A DNA stretch of 64,000 nt. It comes from Ustulina deusta (Eukaryota > Ascomycota > Sordariomycetes > Xylariales > Xylariaceae). The notes below the pieces were generated by a model that was given only the letters and a program-made list of their open reading frames with translations, did no database searches and had not been told where the DNA came from. This document shows, one piece after another, positions 45,928 through 58,500 of the stretch. The position numbers and the translations under genes are program-made. The stretch lies in the NCBI GenBank assembly GCA_023159155.1, contig JAJNNX010000054.1, forward strand, positions 124,001 through 188,000, read 5' to 3'. How positions within the stretch are numbered: position 1 is the first letter of the stretch; the number at the start of each line of letters is the position of its first letter.

Positions 45928-48900
45928 ACCACTCCAGGCCAAATACGAAGCTAGCGTAGGTAGTTATACGACTCTTGAGAGCTGGGGCCAAGCAGACGGT
46001 TATCGAGGCGGTGTTCCTAGAGATTATTAGGCGTGTATTCTGGTAGTCGTTTCGAATCCTGGACTAGGACATGGGTGTCTCTTCGGGGTTTATCTTATAT
46101 CATCTACGAGATTTCAAGGCCAGCGCGGCGCTCGGTAGCTTGAGATGTAGTGGAAGTCTAGGGAAGGAGACACGTGTTGGTTATCCTCTCGCATCTTTGC
46201 GGGAGTAACGTGTGAGCTGCGATGATCTGTGATATTTGGAAGATGGGTTTCGTATCGACTGTCTCTGTAATGTGTATGTATGTATGTATGTTTGCTGCTA
46301 TACTATGTAGGTATGTTTGGTACTAATACTTTCTCGCCATCAGTCTAGATACGCGAGGGGAGGAGGGACACCGCTCATGCGCAACCACAACGAGGCTGGC
46401 GCCCAGCCTTTGTTTTCCCCCTGTATTGTCCTTTGGCAGAGGCATAGGTAAGTAGTTAGTTACCTTCCAGCACTTGAGAGTGACCTTAACAACTACTACA
46501 ACTACGCGAAACACGGCACAACTACACCAGGTAAGCTGGACTACATATTTACTTCACGCAAATGAGAAGAAGAGATCCAGACCCTGGAGGAACACACTTA
46601 CTACCGAGCTGGAATACGGAAGACGTGCCGGAGGATCAGAACAATGAGACGGTTTATTGAACCATCCTGAAGTGTGTTGCATCCCGCGATCCCCGCGGCC
46701 CGCCATTTCCCATTTTCCTCTTACCTACCTACTTGCACCACACTCCTCTGGCTCACCGCCGCCACTCAGCAGGAGCGTGTATTATCCCCGCGTCTACCGT
46801 AGGGTACCAGCGCCCGTACCTAGGTAAGTAAGATTAGTATATACTGACGCGGGGCGAGGTGATGTGTGTCAGAAAAGGCTGAGTCAGAACTAGTGTGTCT
46901 AGCGTGGGAGGAAAGGGGGACGCGACAACGGTGATCACATCATTGGGGCAAATGCAGTCCGGCCGTCGTGGGGGGGCGGACGAGGTTGTTTGGACAAAAC
47001 GGACGGTTTGGGCCGGCCGGCACTGGCGAGATAATCAATCGATCGTCGGACGAGTCGCGCAGCTGGGACGCTGATTGTGTAGGGGCTGCTGTAGTGTAGA
47101 TGTTGTTGCCTACGCTAGAGATGGCTACCTGGCTTAGGGTAGGTACCTTGTGTATAAAGGAAAGGAGACAAAGGAATTATCCCAGCTCGACTTGCTGTTG
47201 GTGTAAGTGCAGTGTAGGCTGAATCCAGAAGAAAGTGGCGCGGAAATTCCCTCAGCTTGGGCGGAATTCGCCATATGGAAGTTGGGCGACTTTGGGGTTT
47301 CGTAGGACTGTTGAAGCCGTTTAGTCCCCCTTGGTTTAATACAGAGTTCCGGTTACCACTCTCATTATGTAGTCTAGAAGACTGAGGTTTCACTTGTTGG
47401 TTTCCTAGTTGTTTCCAAGTCTACGCTATGGGACTTTTTTTCGCCCATTCCATGCTAACTCAGAATCCTAGCACTCGAACTGCTTTTCGTAAACCATACG
47501 ATACGTTTCTTTTCTCGGCCAGCTTGCATGGAATCACTGTATGGAGATAGGCATGGACAAAACGTACCTTCTCCGTAGGACTGGAATCAGATATAAAAAT
47601 ACGAGTGGGGGTGTGAGGATAGACAATAGCACCAAGCCAAGTCAAGCGTACCGGCATATAGATTATCCATTTTCCCTTTTGACTTACTTAGGTACTTAGT
47701 TTAGATAATGCCCGATGCCTGCCCCCGTTTCCTGGCTTGCGTTAGCCATTTAATACCGGCTCTTCCGCGAGTTCCGGCACGATGGTAGCGAAAACGCGTC
47801 ACTGCTAACAAACAAAGGAACATATGAGAGTCTAATAAAATTTCAGCTTAGCTTGTGTGCCAATGACCCAATCGGCTGTGGACGGGCTGATTCGCTCGTG
47901 TTTAGTCGTAACCATTCCTATGTACATATCAAGTTGGTGGATAAGTATACTATCTAATTAGGTATACAAGCGTGTCGTCTAAACCATTTACGGTACTAAT
48001 GATTATATATACACGTACACTTGGATAAGTACTCGTACGTTAGGCCGGCTATCCGGCCGTGTGGTGCATGTAATACAATGTACAGTAAGTCATACCATGA
48101 AGTTATACAGTGAGTCCGGACGCTGCGGCAGCATGTGATACGAAGATGGACGTAAGACTCTCGGCGTCAGGAATCTTGGACAGGTAGTTGAAATCGAACG
48201 ATAATTTCGGGCTAGAACTGAAAGTGGGAGTAGGAGCTGGAGTGGGAGTGGGAGTAAGTAAGACGAAGTTTTGGCCATGCGAAAAGGGGGGGACTGGGGA
48301 AGAGGTGAGTGAGACGAGACGATACTGCAGTGATCTAGTTGGGGTATATCTTACCTTGGGGCTTCAGGTTTGAGATACGAAGGGTCAATACTGCTATTCA
48401 CGGTTACGAGGTGCCCTAAGGAGAACTCATGTAAAATTCATTGTATTTTTCTTACGTACCTGGACCAACATATGAATGAGGGAGACACACTTGGCCGCCG
48501 AGACAAAGAAATTATATACTACGCCTCTCAACATAAACAAACAACTCATTTAAAAATTTAGCCATCAATACATATGAAGTCTTGTTCACTTACGGTGACC
48601 ACTCTATATACCTAGAAAATAACCAACATATCTGTATATAGGATTGTATCTCGTCGAATAAATATTTACAACATCGCACCGTTAGGATATCCAGGGACGA
48701 GTACGTCACCGATAATATATACTACCTACTGCACGAGAACCCCGGAATTCTCTAATAAGTAGTCTCAGCTAACAATACTTGCCTGTACAAAACACTTTGT
48801 CTGTTTCAAGAGAAGGTGGTCACATGACGAGATAGTGGCAAGCAGGAACATACGACCCAGGATCCCATAGAGCCGCAAATAAGCAGTTTCCGGGCCGGGA

Positions 48901-49969
48901 TCAGCATATCAGGAGCTCTTCGGCTTTGGGGTGATTCTACAAGAGACTTACAGAGGTCTTTGTGAACCCACATCTGCACCGCACACCTGGTACGCCCGAA
49001 AAGAAGCAAAAACAAAAGGTAACAACTATAGGATATGATGACACTGGGTGACGAACCTACAGTAATTAGTATTTAAAAAATCTGTCTGCAGGTTATATTC
49101 CCGATCTTGGTTCGGGGGTATAATAGTCTCGGCATAATAAAACCCGTAAGGCTTTGCGAACAAACCTGTATCTGTACTATGCCGCACCGGACAATAAAAG
49201 AAAAAGCTTAGATGATATATACTTATCCAGGCAGGTAAGCAGCGTGATGATCAGACCGCGGTTATTTTGCCACCCCACAAAACAACGTGTCGATGGGTAT
49301 CAAGCGTACTTTATCCAAACAACTCATTTTCGTACCGGACACTATTACCGGCGTCCCAAATCCCCTCCCCTGCTCCCCCCGAGGATACCTCTGGATTTCT
49401 TTCCACCTCTTTGCATGTAGTTAATTAGTTATAGCCCGTTATCTAGGCACGCAGACCGACTTCGATTTCTACCTGTAATACTGTATACCTATTTTGCTAC
49501 CCAGTGGATTCCGCGGACTCCGACTTAAAAATGCGAGGGCAAGAAGGAAACGATGGACGACGAAGATGGAAAAAGCAAAGACGGAAAAGAAAACAAAACA
49601 AGGGTTGTTTCATAAATATATACATACCCCCCCCCCCTCCCCCCCCCCCTTCCCTCGTTTCCCCCAATTCGGGATGCGAGATTAAGCATTGCATGAACTG
49701 CAATACTACCTCGTCACCCATTTCCCTTTATTTCCTCTTGTCCCCATTCGATTATCTGCGTTATCTACTGGTAGGTAGTATATGATTCCCTCTCTCTCTC
49801 TTTTTTTTTTTTTTTTTCTTTCCCCGTCGTGACCGAATTACCGAGCTTACAAGCATCCCATGTCGAAAATTCTCCGATCCTGATAACACTGCCTCCCCCC
49901 GACTTATATCCAAAATTCCCTGATGATTCATGCATGCATGCCTAGATGTAGGGTATGGATGTGTCCTGG

Positions 49970-49999
49970 GTATGTATGTATGTATGTATGTATGTACGT
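49970..49999. repeat. GTAT tetranucleotide microsatellite
   Basis: Seven GTAT units, ending with a GTAC variant. Confidence 0.85.
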
Positions 50000-52367
50000 A
50001 TCCTTATCCTGGAGGGGATCGTACATGAACGAGCCCCGGGGCCCGATACGACGTGTGGAAATATAGACACCCTAGGTATCTGTACTGGTGTGTATGTGTG
50101 TGTACATGCATGTGTATGATGCCAGGTTAATGCTGGGTCCATGCGTGCGTAAGTGTGTAGGAGTGCGAGAGGGAGAGTGCATGATCCTATGCAGGAGGAA
50201 GCAGGCAAAGTAATGATCGTATCGACGAAGCGAGAGAAGAATGTGACGGGACAGCAATAAGAGGAGATCGCTAAGAAGAGAGATAGAGGGAGGGGAGGGC
50301 AGCGTACCATTCCCTTGGGAAACACTGAGCCGGGCGTCCCTCCTCCCGAGTCCAAGGGGGAGGGGGGGAGGGAAGAAACAGTAGATGGGATGAGATGGGG
50401 TGGGTGGGTGGGTGGATAGGTGTTGGTCAGCATGGACAGGGTGTGTTCGAAATGCTTGACCTCTATACTATACCAACCCCAAGGAAACAACAAACCAACA
50501 AAAACGAGGAAACAGACAAGACGACATGGGCAGGGCTCGGACTAAGGCAGGACTTGCACTTGGCTAGGACAAGGGACCAAAACTGGGGTTGGAGATGAGG
50601 GGAAGGAGGAACAAGACGTTGGAAATGGATTCATTACTAAGTGTCCTGATACTACTTTAACTCCTCACTTAGCTCGGCTACGTATTTATCTACTTACCTA
50701 GAGTAGGCGGTGGGAGACGGATCAATACCTGCGGTGTTGGATTCTCTAAGATGTTCATTCAAACCCGTTGGACAGATTGTTGTAATTACACCCGCTTAAT
50801 GTTGATATGGAGGTATAGATGCACGTACATCCATCCATACATGTCTCTATATACTCAAACCAAACCCTGTGGCAGCGCCGCCATTGTCTGGTTGGCCGAG
50901 GAGTTAGTTGTATCCATTTAACCTAAGTTGAGTCATATTAGAGAAAACTTTATAATAACTTGAATTTTCAACTCAACTCCTGTGGTTAACTTGCCGAGAC
51001 ATTTCTTTCCAATCACCTTTGTCGGCCTCGTAGATTTCCCTACTGTAGTAACAGATAAGGGGTGCATTGGGCAACGAGTGAAACTATAACGATCGCCATG
51101 AACCCTCTATTTCAAAACTAGGCACTAGGTATCATGAGGTAGACCCAAGCACGAGCACTCGAGAGGTAAGTTTGAAATTGGAAGATAATATTAATTTGCT
51201 GCGCTTAAGCATTTAACTATAGCGCAAACTCCTTTCCAAACTTTAAACCATATCAACTAGACACAAAGGTGAAACAACAGCCCGGAGGAAAGGCCGAAAG
51301 GAAAAAAAAAAAAAGCAAGTCTGCCGCCCCATGTTGGGTCTCCGGTATCCAAGATGCAAATTGTCCTCATCCATAATGAAAAACTGCCCTGGGAAACGCT
51401 GTGGAAACCCGATAAAAAGAACCATCGAGACTGCCGACCCGCTCACTCAATGAGCTAAGTATGCAGATAACCTCCCTTTGTATCATGATTGATGATGCAT
51501 TCCAAATCGGAACAAGGGAAATACGGCCAGAAACCAGAAAGTGTAAAGAATAAGAGTAGAGTGGGTGTAAAAAGTAACCAAAACCAGAAAACCAACGTGT
51601 AGCAAACTCCGTCCATGCTGCCGTATTTGCGTGTATCGAAAACTCCCCTCGCCGCACAGCTTGAAAATGAAACACAAGGGGTATAATAGCCAAGCTTGGA
51701 TGGAAGAGCCAAAACGAACAACATGCTTGCCTCATAAAAATACGACATTCCCGCCGATGATATGCGAATATTAAGGGGCCTCTTCGTAAGGAAATCAATT
51801 CCCAAACATGTCTTGGTTGTTTTTCAAGACTAGGAGAGAACCTCACAGGGCACGGTCTAGAGCCATACTCAACGGGTTGTCTGCCCTCGAATACGCTTCC
51901 AGCCTATGTTCGCTGGTACTGACTTATAAGCAAGCCGTTCTATCGTCTGCCCATGGCTTAAGCACAGACATTGGTGCCGAACAACCATAGCCGCTTACCA
52001 CCAAAATCCAGGTGCATGGGGACGGTAGCGTTCATAGCGGCATTAATAGAACAGAAACTCGTGTGGTATCATGTGCATATGACGAATGCTATCCAACTCC
52101 TGGAATGGTAATCATACTTGGTTGTTTCTCAGAAACCAGGCTCGAAAACACGAAATCGAGAAAGCCCCCACCAAGAGAATGAGCGTGGTGCCGCCAAGAA
52201 TTTTAGACAGCTAACGGAAAGTCCCTCTTCGACTCCTCTATGGCCGGCCGAGGACGAACAATGCTGACAGTAAAAACCTAAAGGAATTCGTGATAGCTTA
52301 TGCAGAATGCCATGTCGATAGATGCGTTTTGACCAAGTCAAGATCACCGCAAGACAAGGCAAGTCTA

Positions 52368-55185
52368 TTATTGAGGCGGACTTGCCCACCAATTGCTACC
52401 AGCTGCAGTCGGGGAATTTGTCCACGTCGATGTGACGGTAGGCGCGGAAGTCGGATTTTGGGGCATGAACTGCCTCGGAGTTTGCTCCGGAGGATACATT
52501 CCTTGTCCCTGAGCCGGGTAACCGTGGGGAAGCCCTTGCATGCCTGGATATTGCATAGTGTTAGGCTGCATTTGAGGCGCTCCGCTCGGGTGGCGTAATT
52601 GTTGGGGGGCCGGCGATTGCTGGGGATGAGGTGAAGGCTGAGCCTGTGTTGTATAACTGCCGTAAGGTGGAGGCGCCTGTGGTGTTTGAGGTCCCCACAT
52701 TGGGTTTTGGGAACCATAGTTGTATGTCGGCGCACCTTGGGACATGCTAGCCGGGCCAGACTGGAGACTCGGTGGTCTTGGTTGCTTCTGATTCGATGGC
52801 TGGGGCATGGCTCGCATCGGAGGTTGGCCCATGGGTTGCTGAGAGTGAATAGGCTGCGAATACGGCGGCGCGGTTATCATCAACTGCGGGCTTTGGTTGG
52901 GAAGAATGCCAGACGACGTCATGCCGGCGGGAGTCGTCTGTGGCGACTGGCCGGGTCTCGTGGTAGGCAAGCTAGGTTCCGTGACAACGGGCTGCGAGGT
53001 CGGCGGCTGGTCGTGTGGTCTCCTCCATAGAGTGTGCAAATACTCACTCCGCATCTCTCGGCCCTGGTTAACAGTACGATTAAACTCGGCAGCGTTATGG
53101 GCCTGCTGGTGTATTTCACTAATCGGGGTTGGCTGGGTCCTGTCCTGGTAGGCTGGGCCCGCGATCTCTTGACGAGGGCCGCCCTTGATGAAGTTGCTGT
53201 AGTCTCGCGTCCTCGTATCATTCAGATCTGGTCCAACTGTTATCATAGGCATTCTTGTCGAAGTTCCTGGCGGTCCCATCATACCTGGTTGCACAAGAGG
53301 CTGCGGAGCGCCACCATACTGGTGGGGATTCGCGTATACAATCTCGCCCTGGGGCCCTCCCTGAAGCGATGAGATGCCGCTGACAGCATTGGCCTCGGCT
53401 GCCGCTTCTCTGGCCTTGGCCGCGCCTGGTCTCTTTTCACCAGCCATGTCGGCTTCAGTGAATCCCTGTTTTCGGGCCTTACCCTCCCAGTAGTCGTCGC
53501 GTACCCTCCTGCCGTTAACGATTACCCTGCTACCAAACTGTCGGAACATGGAGCGCGCGGTGACGATAGCAATTTGCCTAGATCGATACGAAAAGGGTAG
53601 GATTTCCTGTTGAACAAGATCATCCTTCTCCACCTGGTTGGCGATGATCTTGAAAAGCGACCTATTCTTGTTGAATAGTAAATACGAGTCGCGATACCCT
53701 AGAACTCTAGCGCATTCGGTAGCAAGCATAAACAGCTTGTCTCCTCGGTTTGGGACAAGAAAAGTCCGGCATCGATATTCGCGTCCACCTAGAAGCTGGC
53801 CGTTTGCCATAACCTTCTTTTCCCCAGCCTCGTCCGTTTCACGCGGCATGTACTCATCGCCGCCGGGGCCGAGCTGATCGGTGGTGTGATCACGGACGGT
53901 CGGAAGAGCCTTCAGGGTCGATTTGGGCGTAACCTTCGGGGGAGGGGAGGCTTGGACCGGAGCGTAGCCCCCAGGTGGAGGCTGTCCCGGTATCGGCTCC
54001 GTCTGCGCCTGGGGAGTGCGCGGTGGTATGGGCTGCGGCATTGTAGGAGGTATGGATATTGAATTGTGACTGGTTGGGTCGGGATAGCTATCAGATGATC
54101 GTGATTTCATAGGGCGGCCGCGTTTCCTTGGTTGTCTGGAATCACCTGCGACGCGACGGAGGAATTAGTAAGTGTTAAAGCGGCCATGCTAATCAATTCG
54201 ACGGAGCCGAATCCACCCTCTAACTCGATGCCGATGCTACCGGTGTTGTTGCGACGATGACTATGTTGTCCACGAAGAGGGGGGAGGGAGGTTGATAAAT
54301 GCAACGGGGGGAATGAGGAGTAGCGGTGCACAAGGAGTGCTGGGCGCAACCAAGGCACGCAAAACCAACCAGAGAGTGAGACTTACCATCGTCCACAAGG
54401 GTTTCAGATGTCGCGGCGTCTTGATAGGTGTCGGGGGAGCGACTCCGCTTCAAGCCTCGGGAAGTTGCTGGATTGAGTAGTTCTGTGCAATCAGAAAGCA
54501 GTAGGTCAGCGACTGACATGTACCCGGCGACATGTCGTGACACGGGGCAAGACACGGCAATCGAGAAACACAAAAAAGTGGATGATTCTTGTAACCATCA
54601 TGGTGACTAAAAATGAAGAGTGAAACAAGGCGCAAGCACGGCAACCAACAACGGCGCCGACGACGACTGCGACTGCGCGCCCCGACCGCGCGCGTTGGCA
54701 ATTCATCTCTCGAGCGAATGCCAGCGAGGGAGGGGGAGATCGGTTATTTTGCGATGGCACTGGCGCTCATTTAGAGGAGATGCGGCCATGAATGCATGGG
54801 TGAATGGTTGCGACGCTCGAACGAGACAGAGTCTCGACATGCTCAGCGCTCACACGAATGGCGCACGAAGAAACTGAAAAGTTTGCGCGCGAAGCCGACC
54901 AAAGACAGGCGACGATGGCGTGGGTTTGGGCCGACCAAAGGGATGATAGGAATGGAAAAAAAAACCAAGAAAAAAACAAAAAAGCGAAGAAAAGGAACGA
55001 AGGATCAAACAACACAACACACGACAATACAAGGCGAGAGAGAGGACGATGGCGAGCGAGGGTGAGGAGACGGGCGATTAAATGAAATGGACTCAGTCCG
55101 ACTTACCTGGATTGAGGGCGGCAGGGTTGATAGTTGCGGGATTGATGGTCGCACCCTCAGCGCCGTTGGGCTGGGTGGAATACAT
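52368..55185 (-). CDS. Rsc7/Swp82-family subunit of a SWI/SNF-type chromatin remodeler
   Basis: Nuclear subunit of an RSC or SWI/SNF complex (CRC_subunit domain family). Exons 55107-55185, 54387-54482 and 52368-54145, with long introns of 624 and 241 nt, give 650 residues. The N-terminus carries a repeated INPA motif and an AT-hook-like RKRGRP at residues 65-70, created by the second splice. The core domain at about 178-280 reads FLVPNRGDKLFMLATECARV, then GYRDSYLLFNKNRSLFKII, QEILPFSYRSRQIAIVTAR and DDYWEGKARKQGF, matching the family. The remaining 350 residues are Pro/Gln/Gly-rich, low complexity and probably disordered. The first exon choice depends on the 624-nt intron, whose donor GTAAGT and acceptor TGCACAG are good. 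Starting at M71 in exon 3 is a shorter alternative. Confidence 0.92.
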
Positions 55186-58100
55186 TCGGACGGGCGACGA
55201 TGCGATGTTGCACGTCAAACGTCGTCGTCGGCGTCGCGGCGACAGGAAGGGACGTGGAGAACGGCGGTGCCTGCAGAGCGACGTGTCTTGATATAGTTGG
55301 ATGAACGGGATGAAGCGCAGGACGAGGTTGTTGAGAATGACGCGCGCGAGCGAAACCAAACGTAGGTAGCCAAGGTAGCAGATCTTGGGAAGGATGGCAA
55401 GCAGGTGGATTTTGGGATGGGACGGGGAAGGAGGAGGGGGGGGGTGTGTGGGTGTGGGTGATTGTGTGGACGGGGATGGATGGATGATGGAGAGCGTCGG
55501 GTGGGTACGAGTGTAATGCGCCTCCGTCTAACTGCCTCTGTCTAGCTCCGTACGTTTGACTCTGCACTAGGTAGCTGCCTTTGGGCGAGCAGGAGGGGAG
55601 TTGAAGAGGCAGGGGCCAGGGCCAGGGGGGGAGGGGGAGGGGAGGGGGGGAGGGGTGTAGTTTATCCTGTATAAAGTTGTGGGATATAAGTGTGGATGTA
55701 GCGCGAGTGTCAGTGTACACTAAGTGGAAAAGTGTAAGTACTAGCGCAAGGACTGTTAGTGCGTGATGTGATGATGGGATGGTTGGACGCGAGGAGCTTG
55801 GGGAGTGCGAATAGCGCACGGCACTGTGAGAGTAGTGGAGTATACAGTAGCGTGAAGGTAGCGTTGGTGTAATAGGTATGGAGATGGGAGAAGTTTGTGG
55901 TTGGTGAGCCGAGCTGGGTAGGGTCAGCCAGCTGGGGGACTTGGAGCTACCTATACTACCTAAGTAGGTAGACAGGACTCGGTCGGAGCTGGGATTGGCG
56001 AGCTGCGACTTGGGCTTGGGCTTGGGATTGGAAAGGAAGTTGAGAGTACCTACGAAAGAATAAATGAAGATATACCAGCAGTGTAGGTAATCAATCACTC
56101 AAGCAATCATCAATCGCAGCGTTAAGTACCTATGGATGTAGAGGTAGGTAGCACTTGGTGTACGAAGCAGGGAGGTAAGTGTAGCGTAAGTACCTAACCT
56201 GGATGCGACGGTCCCATGTATCGATTGTACTTCGTGTGGTGTACCTAGCGTCCACATTACAGAGGCGCAGGCAGGTAGTGTAATCTGCAGTGACGACCTG
56301 GGTAGGTACCTGGTTGTCGTTTGCTGCAAGTAACGGTGGGGAGAACTCGGCCGTGTAAGCACGATACCTATCATGCGCAGGTATCCAGTACGTGCGATAA
56401 AGTATACCAGGCATGTATATACCTGGGTATTGACCACCCGGAATGTTACTACCACAGGATCGTAGGTATCATATATAGTAGGCAAGTTAGTCGGCCTCTC
56501 CTTGGCCTTGTTGCTGCTTGCTGTCCAAGCCAAAGCCAAGCAGGCCAAGGTATAAGAGAAGAGTGGGTCCAGGGATTCTTTCTTGGAGCTAGGTAGATGG
56601 GTAGTAGATAGGTACTTCTTCCACCCGACCTGGTAGGGTAGGGAGACAAGGTCTGTCGACGTGCTAGTGCAGTGCAGTCTCGTAGTGTGTACTAGGGAGC
56701 AGGTAAGGTTTAGTGTAGCGTGAGGTAGTGTGAGATAGTGTAGAGACCCTAAAGTCTGTAGGATGACTCCTCGTATCTAATTGGCAGATTGACGCAGTGC
56801 CGAATCAAGTCCTGGTTCGTATCGCTGCTCGTCTAGCCTAGCCTACCAACAAGCAAAGTCTGTTTGCCGTCTGTCTGCCTGGCTGTCGCCCTTTCTGGTC
56901 TGCCGCACTCTAATCGCGCCGATAGATAAATCAGATTCCTTGCGTCCTGTCTCGTCTCGTCTATTTTGTCATGTGAAGGCCGCGGGGAACAAAGAGCGAG
57001 CAGAATGCTATGCTGCACCGGAGTGGGGGTTCGCGTGCGAGGGCTTCCCGGTGCGGTACTGTACATGTACACTCGATGTGGATAAAACCTACGTATGTCG
57101 ACGTTGCGGGTATTGGGCAGGGGTGGGCATGTACTCGTACACATGCCTATCTATAAGAGTCTCTGTCTGTACTGGAGTCTGTACGTCTGTGGATTTGATA
57201 TTGTGGCCAGGCAGAGAGATGGAGAGAGAGGATAGGGTATGGCCGAGTGGGAATGGTCCCCAGCTTGGTCTGATAAGAATGGGTGGTGATGATGATGGGT
57301 GATGATAATGATGATGACAGCGATGATGATGCTGCTGAGGTTTGATATGAGGGAAATCTAGCAAGGACCTGTGCGGTTTGAATAAAGTGGGCGAGTATGG
57401 AACCGGCGAATCGAATATCGGAGCGCCGGAGAGTCTCGAAAATCGCTTTTAAATGGCTTTTTGCGAGTATCAGCACAGAAAGCCAGTGCTAAGTCTTGGA
57501 GACGCCTTAGGAGCCTGATTTAAGGCGACACTTACAATGACTTCTATGCTGGTTACGCCATCTGTTTCCTCGGCAGTTCTACCCGTTTGTCGATATAGGT
57601 CTTGTCCTTGAGTACGTTTCTTTCGGTTGCATTAGCCCCTCGTCTTATAAGCCGGGGGGTTTTTCAAAATATGCGGAGTATCAACCCGATGAATGCAGAG
57701 GCCATGCGAGAAAGAGGCAAATAAGAGAGGCGGACAGAGAGATAGCGAGGAAAAGGGAAAGGAATACCTATCGGTGCAAGGACCTGAATTTTAATAATAG
57801 AAACAGTTACCTACTCTCATACGAGTTGTTAGCCGAGATCAGAGGCATCAGCAGCGGAGCTGGGCGGGGGGGTTCAAGAGGACGACCTTCACTAGGTATC
57901 TAACGAGGGGGGTGTTGTTAGTTAAGGCTTGGTATTAGAGAGTTCCGGCTAATAACTCATAACTAATAACTGTAAGCTGAGGTCTTGTTTATCTTACTCA
58001 AAATCCTCCCATAATTTAGCCCTTCGCACGAAAAGTATTTCACTGTCGGGATAGTCGACGATAACTTGAGCAACTCGGGTTTATGGTTCCTATATCGGGT

Positions 58101-58198
58101 TGTTGCTAGTCTCTCAAACACCTGGTTATTGTCTAGCGTAACACTACTATAGACAGGGCCACTGCGGGTTAGAATCCGGGGAGGGTGTGTCTGTCTGC

Positions 58199-58221
58199 TG
58201 TGTGTGTGTGTGTGTGTGTGG
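58199..58221. repeat. TG dinucleotide microsatellite
   Basis: About 11 TG units. Confidence 0.9.
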
Positions 58222-58430
58222 CAGGGAGACGGGCGGCTGCAGCAGTCGTACAGCAACAGCCTTCTCTGCTACACAGCCCGTGATAAGCTATATTCCCGGT
58301 CCCAGAGAGCACGTTTCGACTCGAATCGTGCTCGAAGCACCAATAATAGACTCTTGATGTTCTTTGATGGGACAAGACCTGGTCCAGAAAGCAGGCCAAA
58401 AGCGGGAGACGGGCAGAGCAAGGGAGAGAG

Positions 58431-58476
58431 AGATGGATGGATGGAGGGATGGATGGAGGGATGGATGGAGGGATGA
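58431..58476. repeat. GGATGGATGGAG minisatellite
   Basis: Roughly three to four copies of a 14-base unit made of GGAT and GGAG steps. Confidence 0.85.
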
Positions 58477-58500
58477 TTGACGAGTGGGTGAGTGGATCGA

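Larger units (their letters stand above)
45481..52367. other. 6.9 kb gene-free region between the GTPase and remodeler genes
   Basis: No supportable gene. Contents include GTAT runs near 46265-46283 and 49970-49999, a GTGGGAGT repeat near 48228-48256, a C-rich run at about 49626-49651 followed by T17 at 49801-49817, and a GGTGGGTGGGTGG run near 50400-50413. A 183-codon minus-strand open frame at 49942-50493 is dominated by these repeats. Frames at 51367-51846 (up to 159 codons) have no recognised domain. Part of the right end is probably the 3' untranslated region of the remodeler gene. Confidence 0.5.
55186..58500. other. Gene-free region upstream of the remodeler gene
   Basis: A minus-strand open frame of 313 codons (55157-56098) overlaps the promoter and start of the remodeler gene. 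It is rich in Pro/Ser/His from GGGGAGG and GTGTGG tracts, so I do not call it. Other contents are purine runs at about 55615-55655, TACCTAAGTAGGTAG near 55956, GATGAT repeats at about 57288-57331, a TG dinucleotide run and a GGAT/GGAG array near 58.2-58.5 kb. Confidence 0.5.

Noticed and set aside
45980..46075. tRNA-like segment with GTCGTTTCGAATCCTGG
   Set aside because: It resembles a T-arm, but no proper T stem, acceptor stem or A box could be formed.
49942..50493. Minus-strand open frame of 183 codons
   Set aside because: Composed largely of translated GTAT, GTGT and GGTG repeats (His/Thr/Pro-rich); no domain.
55157..56098. Minus-strand open frame of 313 codons next to the remodeler start
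   Set aside because: Low-complexity Pro/Ser/His translation of GGGGAGG and GTGTGG tracts, overlapping the remodeler promoter and first exon in another frame.
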